DNA of 64,000 nucleotides from Massilia sp. HP4 (GTDB lineage: Bacteria > Pseudomonadota > Gammaproteobacteria > Burkholderiales > Burkholderiaceae_D): assembly GCF_005222695.1 (NCBI RefSeq), contig NZ_STGG01000047.1, positions 1-64,000 of the forward strand, written 5' to 3'. Both the position numbers and the translations under genes were made by a program. Under the pieces are notes generated by a model. That model had not been told where the DNA came from, did not search any database, and saw only the letters and a program-made list of their open reading frames with translations. Shown here piece by piece: positions 10,721 through 21,605 of this stretch (position 1 is the first letter of the stretch; every line of letters begins with the position of its first letter).

Positions 10721-10781
10721 GCCGCCTGCACGAATCCGTCCGCCGGGCTAGACTGATGATCCTCGATCTGCAGGAGTCATC

Positions 10782-11876
10782 ATGAGCATGCTCTTTTCCC
10801 CGTATTCCCTCGGCGCGCTGGAGCTGTCCAACCGCATCGTGATCGCCCCGATGTGCCAGTATTCCGCCGCCGATGGCTTGCCCACCGACTGGCATATGAT
10901 CCACCTCGGCAGCCTGGCGCTGTCCGGCGCCGCACTCCTGATCCTGGAAGCGACCGCCGTCGTGCCGGAGGGGCGCATTTCGCCTGAAGACCTGGGCCTG
11001 TGGTCGGACGAGCACGCGAAAGCGCTCGAGCCGGTGGTCGCCGCGATCCGCCGTCATTCCCCGATCAAGCTGGGCGTCCAACTGGCCCATGCCGGCCGCA
11101 AGGCCTCGACCGAAGTGCCGTGGGAGGGTGGCGGCAACATTCCGCTCGACCAGCCGCGCGGCTGGCAGACCGAAGCCCCGTCCGCCGTGCCGCATGCGGA
11201 CGGCGACACGGTGCCGCTGGCACTGGACGCCGCGGGCCTGGCGCGCGTGAAGGATGCCTTCGTCGCCGCCGCCCGCCGCGCCCATGCGCTCGGCCTGGAT
11301 GCGATCGAACTGCACGGCGCCCACGGCTACCTGCTGCACCAGTTCCTGTCGCCCCTGGCCAACCAGCGTGACGACGAGTATGGCGGTTCGCTGGAAAACC
11401 GCATGCGCTACCCGCTCGAGGTATTCGCCGCGGTGCGCGCCGCCGTGCCGTCGATGACGGTCGGGATGCGCATCTCGGCCAGCGATTGGGTCGAAGGCGG
11501 CTGGGACCTGGAGCAGAGCGTGCGCCTGGCCCGGGAATTGGCGCGCCTGCAGTGCGACTTCATCCACGTCTCGAGCGGCGGCGTCTCGCCGCACCAGCAG
11601 ATCGCGCTGGGAGCGGGCTACCAGATCGGCTTCGCCGAGCGCATCAAGGAAGAATCCGGCCTGCCGACCATCGGCGTGGGCCTGATCACCGAAGCGCAGC
11701 ACGCGGAAACCATCCTGCAGAAAGGCCAGGCCGACCTGATCGGCCTGGCGCGTGCCATGCTGTTCGATCCGCGCTGGCCCTGGCATGCGGCGGCCGAACT
11801 GGGCGACCAGGTATTTGCGCCACCCCAGTACCTGCGTTCGCAGCCGCGCGAGTACAAGACGCTGTTCGGCAGCTGA
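10782..11876 (+). CDS. Old-yellow-enzyme family NAD(P)H:flavin oxidoreductase (YqjM/XenA class)
   Basis: 364 residues, FMN-dependent ene-reductase that reduces activated C=C bonds or nitro compounds in the cytoplasm. APMCQYSAADG near the N-terminus, with a Cys in the flavin-interacting position, and TDWHMIHLG mark the thermophilic-like YqjM/XenA class. GVQLAHAGRKAS and the substrate-binding His/Asn-equivalent region ELHGAHGYLLHQFLSPL follow, then phosphate-binding GVGLIT and GLARAML. The start has CAGGAG seven bases upstream. It is monocistronic by position, between the terminator at 10720 and a separate lipoprotein gene. The physiological substrate cannot be read from sequence. Confidence 0.92.
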   Translation: MSMLFSPYSLGALELSNRIVIAPMCQYSAADGLPTDWHMIHLGSLALSGAALLILEATAVVPEGRISPEDLGLWSDEHAKALEPVVAAIRRHSPIKLGVQLAHAGRKASTEVPWEGGGNIPLDQPRGWQTEAPSAVPHADGDTVPLALDAAGLARVKDAFVAAARRAHALGLDAIELHGAHGYLLHQFLSPLANQRDDEYGGSLENRMRYPLEVFAAVRAAVPSMTVGMRISASDWVEGGWDLEQSVRLARELARLQCDFIHVSSGGVSPHQQIALGAGYQIGFAERIKEESGLPTIGVGLITEAQHAETILQKGQADLIGLARAMLFDPRWPWHAAAELGDQVFAPPQYLRSQPREYKTLFGS

Positions 11877-12000
11877 CTGGTTCGCGCCGTCCATGCGCAG
11901 TCCAGGCCCTCTTTTTTGCAGTTTGTCGCATGCAGATGGCGGTAGAAAAGGGGGATTGTTAGAGTGCCATCACTCGAACAACAAACCTGATTGGACTGCC

Positions 12001-12864
12001 ATGCGTACCCTCATTGCCCTCGCTTCCCTTGCAGCACTCACCGGCTGCGCCATCATCGTCGCGCCAGGCGACGGCGATACGCGCGTGCACACCGCGTGGA
12101 GCAGCGATGCGAAGGAAGGCAACGGCATCGCCGCGCGCGACCAGCGCGAGGTCAAGGCACTGCCGGCCATCAGCGTGAGCGGCTCGCTGCCGGTCGAGGT
12201 GCGCGTCGGCCCGGCGCCGTCGCTGGTCGTCGAGGCGGACAGCAACCTGCTGCCGCTGATCGTCACCGAGACCAAGGGCGACACCCTGCGCATCTATTCC
12301 GAAAAAAGCCTGCGTAGCAAGAGCCCGCTGCGCATTGTGTACACCACGCCGCGGCTGTCTGAAGTACGTGCCTCGGGCGCCACCCGCGTCGAGGTCGAAG
12401 GCTTGAGCGGTGCGCCGCTCGACGTACGCAAGAGCGGTTCGTCCGACGTGCGCCTCTCCGGCAAGGTCGACAGCCTGAACGCGCGTTCGAGCGGGTCGGG
12501 CCTGCTCGATGCAAGCCGGCTGCAGGCCGACGGTATTGACGCGACCCTGTCGGGATCGAGCCGTGCGCGCCTGGGTGAAGTCAAGGGAGACCGCGCGCGC
12601 GTGGAGCTGAGCGGTTCGAGCTCGCTCGACGCCAGCGGCGGCGCGGTGCGCTCGCTGAGCGCCCGCGTGAGCGGCTCGGCCAACGTCGACCTGGCCGGGC
12701 TGCAGACGATGGACGCCGACCTCGGCGCCAGCGGTTCGGGCGGCATCCGCGCCACCGTCAAGCAGTCGCTGTTCGCCCGCACCTCGGGCTCGGGCGGCAT
12801 CCGCGTGTATGGTCACCCGGCCCAGCGCAGCATCACTGGCGACCGGGTGCACCTGCTGGATTGA
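12001..12864 (+). CDS. GIN-domain (DUF2807) lipoprotein
   Basis: 287 residues. Starts with a lipoprotein signal peptide MRTLIALASLAALTGC, giving lipidation at Cys16. The rest is a right-handed beta-helix-like GIN (head/auto-transporter adhesin, DUF2807) domain: repeating short strands rich in Gly, Ser and Asp such as VRKSGSSDVRLSG, ARSSGSGLLDAS and ELSGSSSLDASG, about 20 residues per turn. Role unknown; family members are periplasmic or outer-membrane anchored. The start at 12001 is chosen for the signal peptide; the reading frame stays open 249 bases upstream within the reductase gene. The stop codon directly abuts that of the convergent hmp gene. Confidence 0.88.
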   Translation: MRTLIALASLAALTGCAIIVAPGDGDTRVHTAWSSDAKEGNGIAARDQREVKALPAISVSGSLPVEVRVGPAPSLVVEADSNLLPLIVTETKGDTLRIYSEKSLRSKSPLRIVYTTPRLSEVRASGATRVEVEGLSGAPLDVRKSGSSDVRLSGKVDSLNARSSGSGLLDASRLQADGIDATLSGSSRARLGEVKGDRARVELSGSSSLDASGGAVRSLSARVSGSANVDLAGLQTMDADLGASGSGGIRATVKQSLFARTSGSGGIRVYGHPAQRSITGDRVHLLD

Positions 12865-14055
12865 TTACAACAGATTATCCAGCAGGTCAGGGCCGAACAC
12901 TTCGCGGTGGATGCGGCTGGCCGGCGTGCCGGCTTCCAGCAGCGCACCCCACTGCGCCTGCATGAACGGCAACGGTCCGCACATATAGACGTTGGCCTCG
13001 GTGCGCGGCCACGACGGCAGGCGCGCCAGGTCCATGAAGCCGGGCAGGGTGCCTGGAGCGTTGCCTTCTTCATGGAAGGTCACCACCTGCAGGTTCGGCA
13101 TGCGCGCCTCGGCGGCGGCAATGTCTGCCTGGTGCGGATGATGCTCGGCGCTGCGCGCGGCATGCGCGAAGACTACGCGGCGCTGCGGGTTGACCAGGGC
13201 GATACGGTTCAGGGCGCCGATCATCGGGGTGATGCCCACGCCGGCCGACAGCAGCACCACCGGCTCGTCGGACTCGGTATCCGGCAAGAAGTCGCCGAAC
13301 GGATGGCTCACCTGCAGGATATCGCCCACTTCCACGTTCCGGTGCAGCCAGTTCGACACGGCGCCGGCCGGGATATTCTGGTTGCCTTCCTCGCGCTTGA
13401 CCGAGATGCGCATCGAATCCAGGCCCTGGGCATCCGACAGGCTGTACTGGCGCAGCTGGCGGAATCCGTCGTCGAAGATCGCTTCCACGCTCACGTACTG
13501 GCCGGCCTTGAACGGCGGCAGCGGTTGGCCGTCCTGCGGCACGAAGCGGATCGACAGCACGTTCTCGCTTTCGCGGACGACTTCGGTCACCCGCATCGCG
13601 CGCAGGTAGCCGGCCTCGATGCGGGCATCGGCATACAGCTTCGTTTCGGCGTCGATGAAGACCTTGGCCAGTGAGCCATAGGCTTCTTCCCACGCCTTCA
13701 TCAGCGGATCGACGGCGGCGTCGCCCAGGGTCGACTTGATCGCGCCGAGCAGGTGGAAGCCGACGATCGGGTAGTGGGCGGCGGTCAGGCCCACCGAGAC
13801 GTGCTTGTGGACGATACGGTTCACCACCGGGCCGAGGGCGGCGGCATTGTCGATATTGGCCGCGTAGGCGAACAGCGCCGAGGCGAGCGACTGCTGCTGC
13901 ACGCCGCTGGCCTGGTTACCCATATTGAACAGATTGGTCAGCTCCGGGTGGGCCTTGAACATATTGGCGTAGAAGGTTGTCGTGATGGCCGGACCGTGCT
14001 GGCGCAGGACGGGAACCGAGGCGTCGATATAGGGGCGGGAAGCTGCAGAAATCAT
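12865..14055 (-). CDS. hmp: Flavohemoglobin, nitric oxide dioxygenase
   Basis: 396 residues, the length of E. coli Hmp. Converts NO and O2 to nitrate using NAD(P)H. Globin domain residues 1-140 with distal Tyr29 and Gln53 and proximal heme ligand His85. FAD domain with RQYSLSDAQG near residue 205, and NAD-binding domain with GVGITPMIGAL and YMCGPLPFMQ. ATG 14055 is chosen over the longer open frame because MISAASRPYID matches the family N-terminus and AAGGA lies about nine bases upstream. An NsrR-like dyad lies 16 bases further upstream, which fits NO-induced expression. The stop abuts the convergent lipoprotein gene. Confidence 0.95.
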   Translation of the reverse strand: MISAASRPYIDASVPVLRQHGPAITTTFYANMFKAHPELTNLFNMGNQASGVQQQSLASALFAYAANIDNAAALGPVVNRIVHKHVSVGLTAAHYPIVGFHLLGAIKSTLGDAAVDPLMKAWEEAYGSLAKVFIDAETKLYADARIEAGYLRAMRVTEVVRESENVLSIRFVPQDGQPLPPFKAGQYVSVEAIFDDGFRQLRQYSLSDAQGLDSMRISVKREEGNQNIPAGAVSNWLHRNVEVGDILQVSHPFGDFLPDTESDEPVVLLSAGVGITPMIGALNRIALVNPQRRVVFAHAARSAEHHPHQADIAAAEARMPNLQVVTFHEEGNAPGTLPGFMDLARLPSWPRTEANVYMCGPLPFMQAQWGALLEAGTPASRIHREVFGPDLLDNLL

Positions 14056-14070
14056 GGGAGTCCTTATTAG

Positions 14071-14087
14071 ATGCAGTTTAAAAGCAT
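14071..14087. promoter_or_regulatory. Putative NsrR-type operator upstream of hmp
   Basis: ATGCAGTTTAAAAGCAT matches 15 of 17 positions of the NsrR motif as I recall it for proteobacteria (ATGyATTTnAAATrCAT). It lies 16-32 bases before the hmp start, where a repressor of an NO-detoxification gene would bind. No nsrR gene is in the window. Confidence 0.6.
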
Positions 14088-14098
14088 GTTTTAATGCC

Positions 14099-14135
14099 AA
14101 AAAAAAGCCCGCCTGATGGTCTGTGTTCGCGGGCT
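14099..14135 (-). terminator. Terminator-like hairpin on the minus strand, upstream of hmp
   Basis: Read on the minus strand, AGCCCGC pairs with GCGGGCT across a 16-base loop and is followed by eight T. It points toward hmp but sits before the hmp operator, and no minus-strand gene is seen ahead of it. It may end an unseen short transcript or block antisense transcription from the permease promoter region. Confidence 0.5.
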
Positions 14136-14201
14136 ACGGTAAGTCGACGGAAGAAATTCTATCAAAGATGCGCAGCGAATGCACCTTATTTAAACTATTT
14201 A

Positions 14202-14229
14202 TTGCGGGGGAGGCGGAGTCCCCTATAAT
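14202..14229 (+). promoter_or_regulatory. Putative sigma70 promoter of the amino-acid permease
   Basis: A perfect TATAAT at 14224-14229 lies 16 bases after TTGCGG (14202-14207), 73 bases before the GTG start. The -35 is weak; the -10 and an AT-rich upstream stretch support it. Confidence 0.5.
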
Positions 14230-14302
14230 CGCTCCTTCATTTTGAGACTGACGAGCTGCGGCTGCCGAGCCGCGATCGCCAACGCGCATTGAAGGACTCG
14301 CC

Positions 14303-15784
14303 GTGAACCAGACCCTGGGCCAGAAGCTGTTACGTACCAAATCGGCAGTACCGCATCATGAGGAAACCGCCAGCGTCGGCGTCGCCGGCGCCGTGCCCGG
14401 CCTGCATCGCTCGCTCGGCCTGTTCCCCCTGACCATGATCGGCGTCGGCGCCACGATCGGCACCGGCATCTTCTTCACGATGGTCGAGGCGGTGCCGAAG
14501 GCCGGTCCGGCGGTCGTGCTGTCCTTCCTGCTGGCCGCGCTGACGGCCGGCCTGACGGCCTTGTGCTACGCCGAACTGGCCGGCCGCGTGCCGGCCTCGG
14601 GCTCGTCGTATTCCTTCGCCTACGCCACCGTCGGCGAATTCGCGGCCTTCATCGTCGCCGCCTGCCTGCTGCTCGAATACGGGTTGGCCGCCAGCGCGAC
14701 CTCGATCGGCTGGTCCGACTACCTGAACAACTTCCTGCTCAATGCCTTCAACTGGCAGATACCGGAACAACTGCGTTCCCCGATGTTCGTCTCGGACCAC
14801 CATAACGTGACCTTCCATCCGGGGAATATCAACCTGCCGCCGATCCTGCTGGTGATCATGTGCGGCTTCCTGCTGGTGCGCGGCGCCAGGGAGTCAGCCA
14901 CTACCAACGCCATCATGGTGATCATCAAGCTGGCGATCCTGGTGTTCTTCTCCGCCATCGCCTTCACCGGCTTCGACGCCAATAACTTCCAGCCCTTCTT
15001 CAATATGAACGAGGCCTCGGGCTATGCCGGCATGGCCGGCGTGACCGCCGCCGCCGGCACCGTGTTCTTCTCCTTCATCGGCCTGGACACCATCGCCACC
15101 GCCGGCGAAGAAGTGAAAGACCCGCGCCGCAACGTCCCGATCGGGATCCTGGCCGCGCTGATCATCGTGACCGTGTTCTATATGCTGGTCGCGGTGGCCG
15201 CCATGGGCGCCCAGCCGGCCCATCTGTTCGAGGGCCAGGAGGCCGGCCTGGCGGTGATCCTGCAGAACGTGACCGGACAAGCCTGGCCGGCGCTGGTGCT
15301 GTCGGCCGGCGCCGTAGTCTCGGTGTTCTCGGTGACCCTGGTGACGATCTATGGCCAGACCCGCATCCTGTACGCAATCAGCCGCGACGGCCTGATCCCG
15401 CAGGTATTCCAGAAGGTGAGCGCGCGCACCCAGGCGCCGGTCAAGAACACCATGATCGTATGCCTCGTGGTGGGCCTGGTGGCCGGTAGCGTCGACTCCA
15501 CCTTCTTGTGGGATATGGTGAGCATGGGCACCTTGACCGCCTTCATGGTGGTCTCGATCGCGGTGCCGGTGATCCGCAAGCGCCAGGGCGCGGACGCGCC
15601 ACCGGGCTTCCGCGTGCCCTTCGGTCCCTACGTGGTCCCGGGCCTGTCGGTGCTGGCCTGCCTGTACATCATGAAAGACCTGTCGCCTGCCACCTTCCGC
15701 GTCTTCTTCATCTGGATGGGGGTAGCCGTGGTGGCCTACTTCGCCTACGGCATGCGCAACAGCCGCCTGAACAAGGCACAGTAA
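14303..15784 (+). CDS. APC-superfamily amino-acid permease, cationic amino-acid transporter type
   Basis: 493 residues, about 12-14 hydrophobic segments, inner-membrane secondary transporter. The APC core begins at LGLFPLTMIGVGATIGTGIFF, with the helix-1 GATIGTGIF motif, and continues with YAELAGRVPASGSSYSFAY and, later, FFSFIGLDTIATAGEEVKDPRR, typical of the CAT/YfnA branch that carries amino acids. Starts at GTG 14303 behind GAAGGA. The next gene begins 14 bases after the stop and is probably co-transcribed. Substrate not defined by sequence. Confidence 0.9.
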   Translation: MNQTLGQKLLRTKSAVPHHEETASVGVAGAVPGLHRSLGLFPLTMIGVGATIGTGIFFTMVEAVPKAGPAVVLSFLLAALTAGLTALCYAELAGRVPASGSSYSFAYATVGEFAAFIVAACLLLEYGLAASATSIGWSDYLNNFLLNAFNWQIPEQLRSPMFVSDHHNVTFHPGNINLPPILLVIMCGFLLVRGARESATTNAIMVIIKLAILVFFSAIAFTGFDANNFQPFFNMNEASGYAGMAGVTAAAGTVFFSFIGLDTIATAGEEVKDPRRNVPIGILAALIIVTVFYMLVAVAAMGAQPAHLFEGQEAGLAVILQNVTGQAWPALVLSAGAVVSVFSVTLVTIYGQTRILYAISRDGLIPQVFQKVSARTQAPVKNTMIVCLVVGLVAGSVDSTFLWDMVSMGTLTAFMVVSIAVPVIRKRQGADAPPGFRVPFGPYVVPGLSVLACLYIMKDLSPATFRVFFIWMGVAVVAYFAYGMRNSRLNKAQ

Positions 15785-15798
15785 GAAGGACAACCGCG

Positions 15799-16473
15799 AT
15801 GGACAAATTCGAACAGCGGCGCGACCGTTTCGCGCTGTTCGACGGCATGGACAGCCCGTCGGTCAACCTGTGCTTCCCGCTCGAGCTGCCCGATTTTCGC
15901 CCGTGGTGCAAGGCACAGGGCCTGGCCCCGTTCCACGTGCTGCTGTGCGCGGTGCTGCGCTCGGTGCTCAGGATCGAGAACTTCCGCTACCGCATCGTCG
16001 ACGGCGAAGTGATCCGCATCGAGCGACTGATCCCGTCGTTCACCGTCAAGAACCAGAACGACGACCTCAATTTCGCCACCTTCGACTGGTCGGACGACCT
16101 GCGCGAGTTCGTCGCGCGCGGCCGCGCCGCCGGTCTCGAAGCGGCGAACATGACCGGGCTGAACGGGCGCTACGCCACCCTGTCGCCGCGCGACGCCAAG
16201 GACCAGGTCTTCGTCACCTGCATCCCCTGGCTCGAGTTCACCTCGATCCAGCACCCGACCACGCGCCTGGTCCGCTCCGATATTCCCTCGCTGGCCTGGG
16301 GCCGTTTTCGCGATGGCGCGGACGGCAAGCTGGTGCTGCCGTTCTCGGTGCAGGCCCACCATGGCTTCGTCGACGGCTTCCACATCTATTCGCTGGGCCA
16401 GCAGATAGCTAGCGAACTGTTGGCGATGATGCGGCCTACTTCACCAGCGGCCGCACATACTCCAGCAGGCTGA
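15799..16473 (+). CDS. Chloramphenicol-acetyltransferase-fold acyltransferase
   Basis: 224 residues, the length of type A CAT. The active-site motif HHGFVDGFH ends the protein (catalytic His188, structural Asp192), as in CAT (HHAVCDGFH), and PWLEFTSIQHP corresponds to the conserved SxPW region. A probable acetyl-CoA-dependent acyltransferase, cytoplasmic, possibly trimeric. Identity to true resistance enzymes cannot be judged, so resistance should not be assumed. It lies 14 bases after the permease gene, so the pair may handle one substrate. Its last 38 bases overlap the 3' end of the convergent hydrolase gene. Confidence 0.82.
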   Translation: MDKFEQRRDRFALFDGMDSPSVNLCFPLELPDFRPWCKAQGLAPFHVLLCAVLRSVLRIENFRYRIVDGEVIRIERLIPSFTVKNQNDDLNFATFDWSDDLREFVARGRAAGLEAANMTGLNGRYATLSPRDAKDQVFVTCIPWLEFTSIQHPTTRLVRSDIPSLAWGRFRDGADGKLVLPFSVQAHHGFVDGFHIYSLGQQIASELLAMMRPTSPAAAHTPAG

Positions 16474-17530
16474 CCAGGGTCTTGCCCGGCTCTTCCCAGG
16501 GCGCCATATGGGCCGAGCGCTCGAACCACACCGCTTTTTTCGACGGCGCCTCAACTTGCGCCAGCCAGGCCTCGGTCGGCGCGGTCGGCGTCGTGTAGTC
16601 GTGCCGGCCCAGGAACATCACGACCGGAATCGGAAACTCTTTCACCTTTGAGTAATCGACGTCGACGAATTCCGGCAGCAGCCGGCCCAGCGAGAGCAGG
16701 CTGCCGGCGTTGATGGCCTTGACCTGGTCCATCGTGTAATCGGGAGAGAGAAGAGGACCCTTGAAGAAGTAGGTCGATTCGCTGCGGTAGGCCGACAGCC
16801 CGCCGTAGTGCTGCGGCCACTTGCGCGCCGCCACGATGCGCTCGCGCGTGATCGGCTGGTCGCCCGGGTAGGGCGCGATCGCCTGCAACTCCTTGAGCGC
16901 TTCCTTGTCGTCGTGGATCCTGGCCTGTTCCAGCGCGTACTCGAAGCTGATGCGCTCGTTCTCGCGGGTACTGATCACCTGGCCGATGCCGACATAGGCA
17001 TGGAACAGGTCCGGGCGTTTGATTGACGCCGCCATCGAGATCACGGTGCCCCAGCTGTGCGCCATCAGCACCAGCTTTTGCTTGCCGTAGCGCCCGCGCA
17101 GGTGTTCGGCGACCTCGATCAGGTCGTCGACATAGCGTGCGATGTGGATCGTCTCGCCCACGATCGCCGGATCGGTCTCGCCATAGGTCTTGCCGGCGCC
17201 GCGCTGGTCGTAGTGCGCGACCGTGAAGAATTCCTCGATCGGCCGCTGGAACTGCCACATGGTCGGCACGATGGGCGACGCCGGGCCGCCATGCACGAAC
17301 AGGATCATCGGATTGGCGCGGTCCTGGCCGCGCACATTGATCCATTGGTCGATGCCGCCAATGCGGGTTGTATAGGACTCTTGCAGGCCGTGCGGCGCCA
17401 CGATGCGCTGCAGGTCTTCGACCGCGGCGCGGGCGCCGGCCAGGGTCTTGGCATCGAGGCTCTCTTGCGCCGCGGCGCTCGCGCACAGCATGCCCAGCGC
17501 GGCCAGGCAGCCTATCAGGGTGTGTTTCAT
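16436..17530 (-). CDS. Secreted alpha/beta hydrolase, proline-iminopeptidase-like
   Basis: 364 residues with an N-terminal signal peptide (MKHTLIGCLAALGMLCASAAA). Alpha/beta-hydrolase elements: oxyanion motif HGGPASP, nucleophile elbow AHSWGTV, acid in FLGRHDYTTP and the catalytic His in RSAHMAPWEEP. HGGP and the AHYDQRGAGKT segment resemble proline iminopeptidases, but the substrate is not determined. The ATG at 17530 is preferred over a longer open frame because it starts the signal peptide and has GGAGAG upstream. Convergent with and overlapping the acyltransferase gene by 38 bases. Confidence 0.85.
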   Translation of the reverse strand: MKHTLIGCLAALGMLCASAAAQESLDAKTLAGARAAVEDLQRIVAPHGLQESYTTRIGGIDQWINVRGQDRANPMILFVHGGPASPIVPTMWQFQRPIEEFFTVAHYDQRGAGKTYGETDPAIVGETIHIARYVDDLIEVAEHLRGRYGKQKLVLMAHSWGTVISMAASIKRPDLFHAYVGIGQVISTRENERISFEYALEQARIHDDKEALKELQAIAPYPGDQPITRERIVAARKWPQHYGGLSAYRSESTYFFKGPLLSPDYTMDQVKAINAGSLLSLGRLLPEFVDVDYSKVKEFPIPVVMFLGRHDYTTPTAPTEAWLAQVEAPSKKAVWFERSAHMAPWEEPGKTLVSLLEYVRPLVK

Positions 17531-17639
17531 CTCGCTCTCCCGAACTTGTATGACGCCAGTGTAGCGAGCACCTTGCAACGGGTCGCGGCGCGCGCGATAG
17601 ACGGGCGAAACAGCGGAATGGACTGCACGAACGCTATGA

Positions 17640-17672
17640 AAAAAGGCCGCGCCCCTTGCGGTGGCGCGGCCC
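17640..17672 (-). terminator. Terminator of the S46 peptidase gene
   Basis: On the minus strand, GGCCGCGCC pairs with GGCGCGGCC over a short loop, followed by T6. It lies 19 bases after the peptidase stop codon. Confidence 0.8.
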
Positions 17673-17690
17673 TTCGTGGAGCAGGAACGA

Positions 17691-19850
<2,160 letters not shown>

Positions 19851-19987
19851 GCGCGTGTGATCTGGTTGGGAAGGGATACTCATGAAATTCTGGAGCGTCC
19901 ATGAGTATGGTAATCCCATGATGGATCGTCAACCGCTATTTCGACCGCGCAAGCAAATTCCGCATTTCCCGCTTTTTGCCGTGTTTA

Positions 19988-21265
19988 CTACAGCTGTTTC
20001 TGGACCAGCGATGCCGCCCAGGTGGCAAAGCGCTGCCACACGGTGCGCTTGGCGAACTTGTGCTCGGTGACCGGCGTGGCGCGGGCCCAGTCCTGTTCGT
20101 AGATCTCGCTCATCTGCGCCGCGAATGCCTCGTCCATCACGTTCAGGTTGGCTTCGTCATTGATGCTGAACGAACGGTTGTCGAAGTTGGTCGACCCGAC
20201 CGAGACCAGCAGCTTGTCGACGATCAGCGTCTTGACGTGGTACATGGTCGGCTTGTACTCCGAGATCTGCACGCCGGCATCGAGCAGCTCGGGCCAGCGG
20301 TCGCGCGAGGCGGCTTTCACCAGGTCCGAATCGATGATCGCGCCCGGCGTGATCAGCCGCACCCGCACGCCGCGTTTCGCGGCCGCGATCAGGGTGCGGA
20401 TGGTCAGGTCGTCCGGCACGAAATAGGCGGCCGACAGGTCGATCGTCTCGCGCGCGGCGGTGATCGACATCAGGTACATCAGGTGCATGCTCTCGCTGCC
20501 GCCAGTCGGCGAGCTCGAGAACATCTGGGCCGGCATCGTGCCTTTCGGCTCGAGCGCAGGGAAGTAGTCGGGGCCATCGAGGACGCTGCCGGTGGCCTTG
20601 GTCCAGTTATCGTTGAACACGGCCTGGATCTGGCCGACCACCGGGCCTTCTATGCGAAAGTGGCTGTCGCGCCAGTGATTCTCGTCTTCGGCATTGCCAC
20701 GCCACTGGTCGGCGATGCCGACCCCGCCGGTAAAGCCGATCTTGCCGTCGATAACCAGGAGCTTGCGGTGGGTGCGGTTGTTCATGCGCGCCAGCTTCCA
20801 CCAGACCGGCTTGTGGTAGCGCTGCACGCGCACGCCGGCCTTCTTCATCTCGTCGACCAGTGCGTTGTCCATCTTCATGCTGCCCATGAAGTCGAGCATG
20901 ACGTGGACTTTCACGCCGGCGCGGGCGCGCTCGGACAGCGCATCGGAAAATTCCTTGCCGATGGATTCGGACCAGTAGATATACGTCTCGAGATTGATCG
21001 ATTTCTCGGCCTGGCGGATCGCGGCCAGCATGGCGGGAAAGATCTGGTCGCCATTGATCAAGGCCTCGACCTTGTTTCCTTCAAGAATAGGGGGACCCAG
21101 CAGCACACCCATCGAGCGGCGGAATTGCGGGTCGCGGGTATCGTACTGCCGTGTCAGTTGCCGTTCGATCTGCTTTTCGCTCGGCATGAAATTCAGCGCC
21201 AGCACGCCAAGCACCAGCGTCGCGGCGATCGTGATCAACACTGTCCAGAACATTTTTTGGCTCAT
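19988..21265 (-). CDS. Cardiolipin-synthase-like phospholipase D
   Basis: 425 residues. One N-terminal membrane segment (about residues 5-25), then two PLD domains with HKD motifs: THRKLLVIDGKIGFTGG and YHVKTLIVDKLLVSVGSTNFD. This arrangement fits cardiolipin synthase (condensation of phosphatidylglycerol or phosphatidylglycerol plus phosphatidylethanolamine) at the inner membrane; which ClsA/B/C subtype is uncertain because only a single membrane segment is seen. The ATG at 21265 is used; a GTG at 21277 in the same frame is possible, and neither has a clear ribosome site. A terminator separates it from the next upstream gene. Confidence 0.88.
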   Translation of the reverse strand: MSQKMFWTVLITIAATLVLGVLALNFMPSEKQIERQLTRQYDTRDPQFRRSMGVLLGPPILEGNKVEALINGDQIFPAMLAAIRQAEKSINLETYIYWSESIGKEFSDALSERARAGVKVHVMLDFMGSMKMDNALVDEMKKAGVRVQRYHKPVWWKLARMNNRTHRKLLVIDGKIGFTGGVGIADQWRGNAEDENHWRDSHFRIEGPVVGQIQAVFNDNWTKATGSVLDGPDYFPALEPKGTMPAQMFSSSPTGGSESMHLMYLMSITAARETIDLSAAYFVPDDLTIRTLIAAAKRGVRVRLITPGAIIDSDLVKAASRDRWPELLDAGVQISEYKPTMYHVKTLIVDKLLVSVGSTNFDNRSFSINDEANLNVMDEAFAAQMSEIYEQDWARATPVTEHKFAKRTVWQRFATWAASLVQKQL

Positions 21266-21288
21266 CAATAAAACCACAGAGGAAAAAA

Positions 21289-21314
21289 AACCAACGCACG
21301 CGGCGTTGGTTTTT
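21289..21314 (-). terminator. Bidirectional-looking terminator after the GlsB gene
   Basis: ACCAACGC pairs with GCGTTGGT around a short loop, with A8 on one side and T5 on the other, so it can work on both strands. It lies between the GlsB-type gene and the phospholipase D gene and should end the GlsB transcript. Confidence 0.75.
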
Positions 21315-21335
21315 ACAGGTTGCGTTCCGCGTGCA

Positions 21336-21605
21336 TTAACGAACGCGACCGCGGCGCAGCAGATTCACGATGGCCAGCAGGATGACCGCGCCCAGGAACG
21401 AGACCAGGAGCGAAGCGACACTGAAGTCGTCTGAATTGATGGTGCCGCTGCCAAACAGCGGCGACAGCAGCCAGCCGCCCAGGAAGGCGCCCACGATACC
21501 AACGACAACGTTAAGAATGATGCCTTGCTCTGCGTCGGTTTTCATGACCATGCTGGCAAGCCAGCCCAGGATGCCGCCGACGACGATCCAGATAATGAAT
21601 AACAT
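21336..21605 (-). CDS. GlsB/YeaQ/YmgE family small membrane protein
   Basis: 89 residues with three hydrophobic segments and Gly-rich packing (VVGGILGWLASMVM, VVVGIVGAFLGGWLL, VASLLVSFLGAVILLAIV). Members of this family (once called transglycosylase-associated) are stress-induced inner-membrane proteins of unclear function. A strong ribosome site, GAGGAGGAAGC, precedes the ATG. It stands divergent to the glycine-zipper stress-type gene at 21910, so a shared stress response is plausible but not shown. Confidence 0.88.
   Translation of the reverse strand: MLFIIWIVVGGILGWLASMVMKTDAEQGIILNVVVGIVGAFLGGWLLSPLFGSGTINSDDFSVASLLVSFLGAVILLAIVNLLRRGRVR

Noticed and set aside
4753-10731. A 1,992-codon open frame antisense to gdh and astE
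   Set aside because: It covers well-supported genes in full, and its protein is the Arg/His/Gln-rich type that GC-rich codon bias gives on the opposite strand. No ribosome site or domain is seen.
15799-16473. Chloramphenicol resistance gene
   Set aside because: The CAT fold and catalytic motif are clear, but there is no mobile context and the motif differs from resistance enzymes. Only the fold is claimed.
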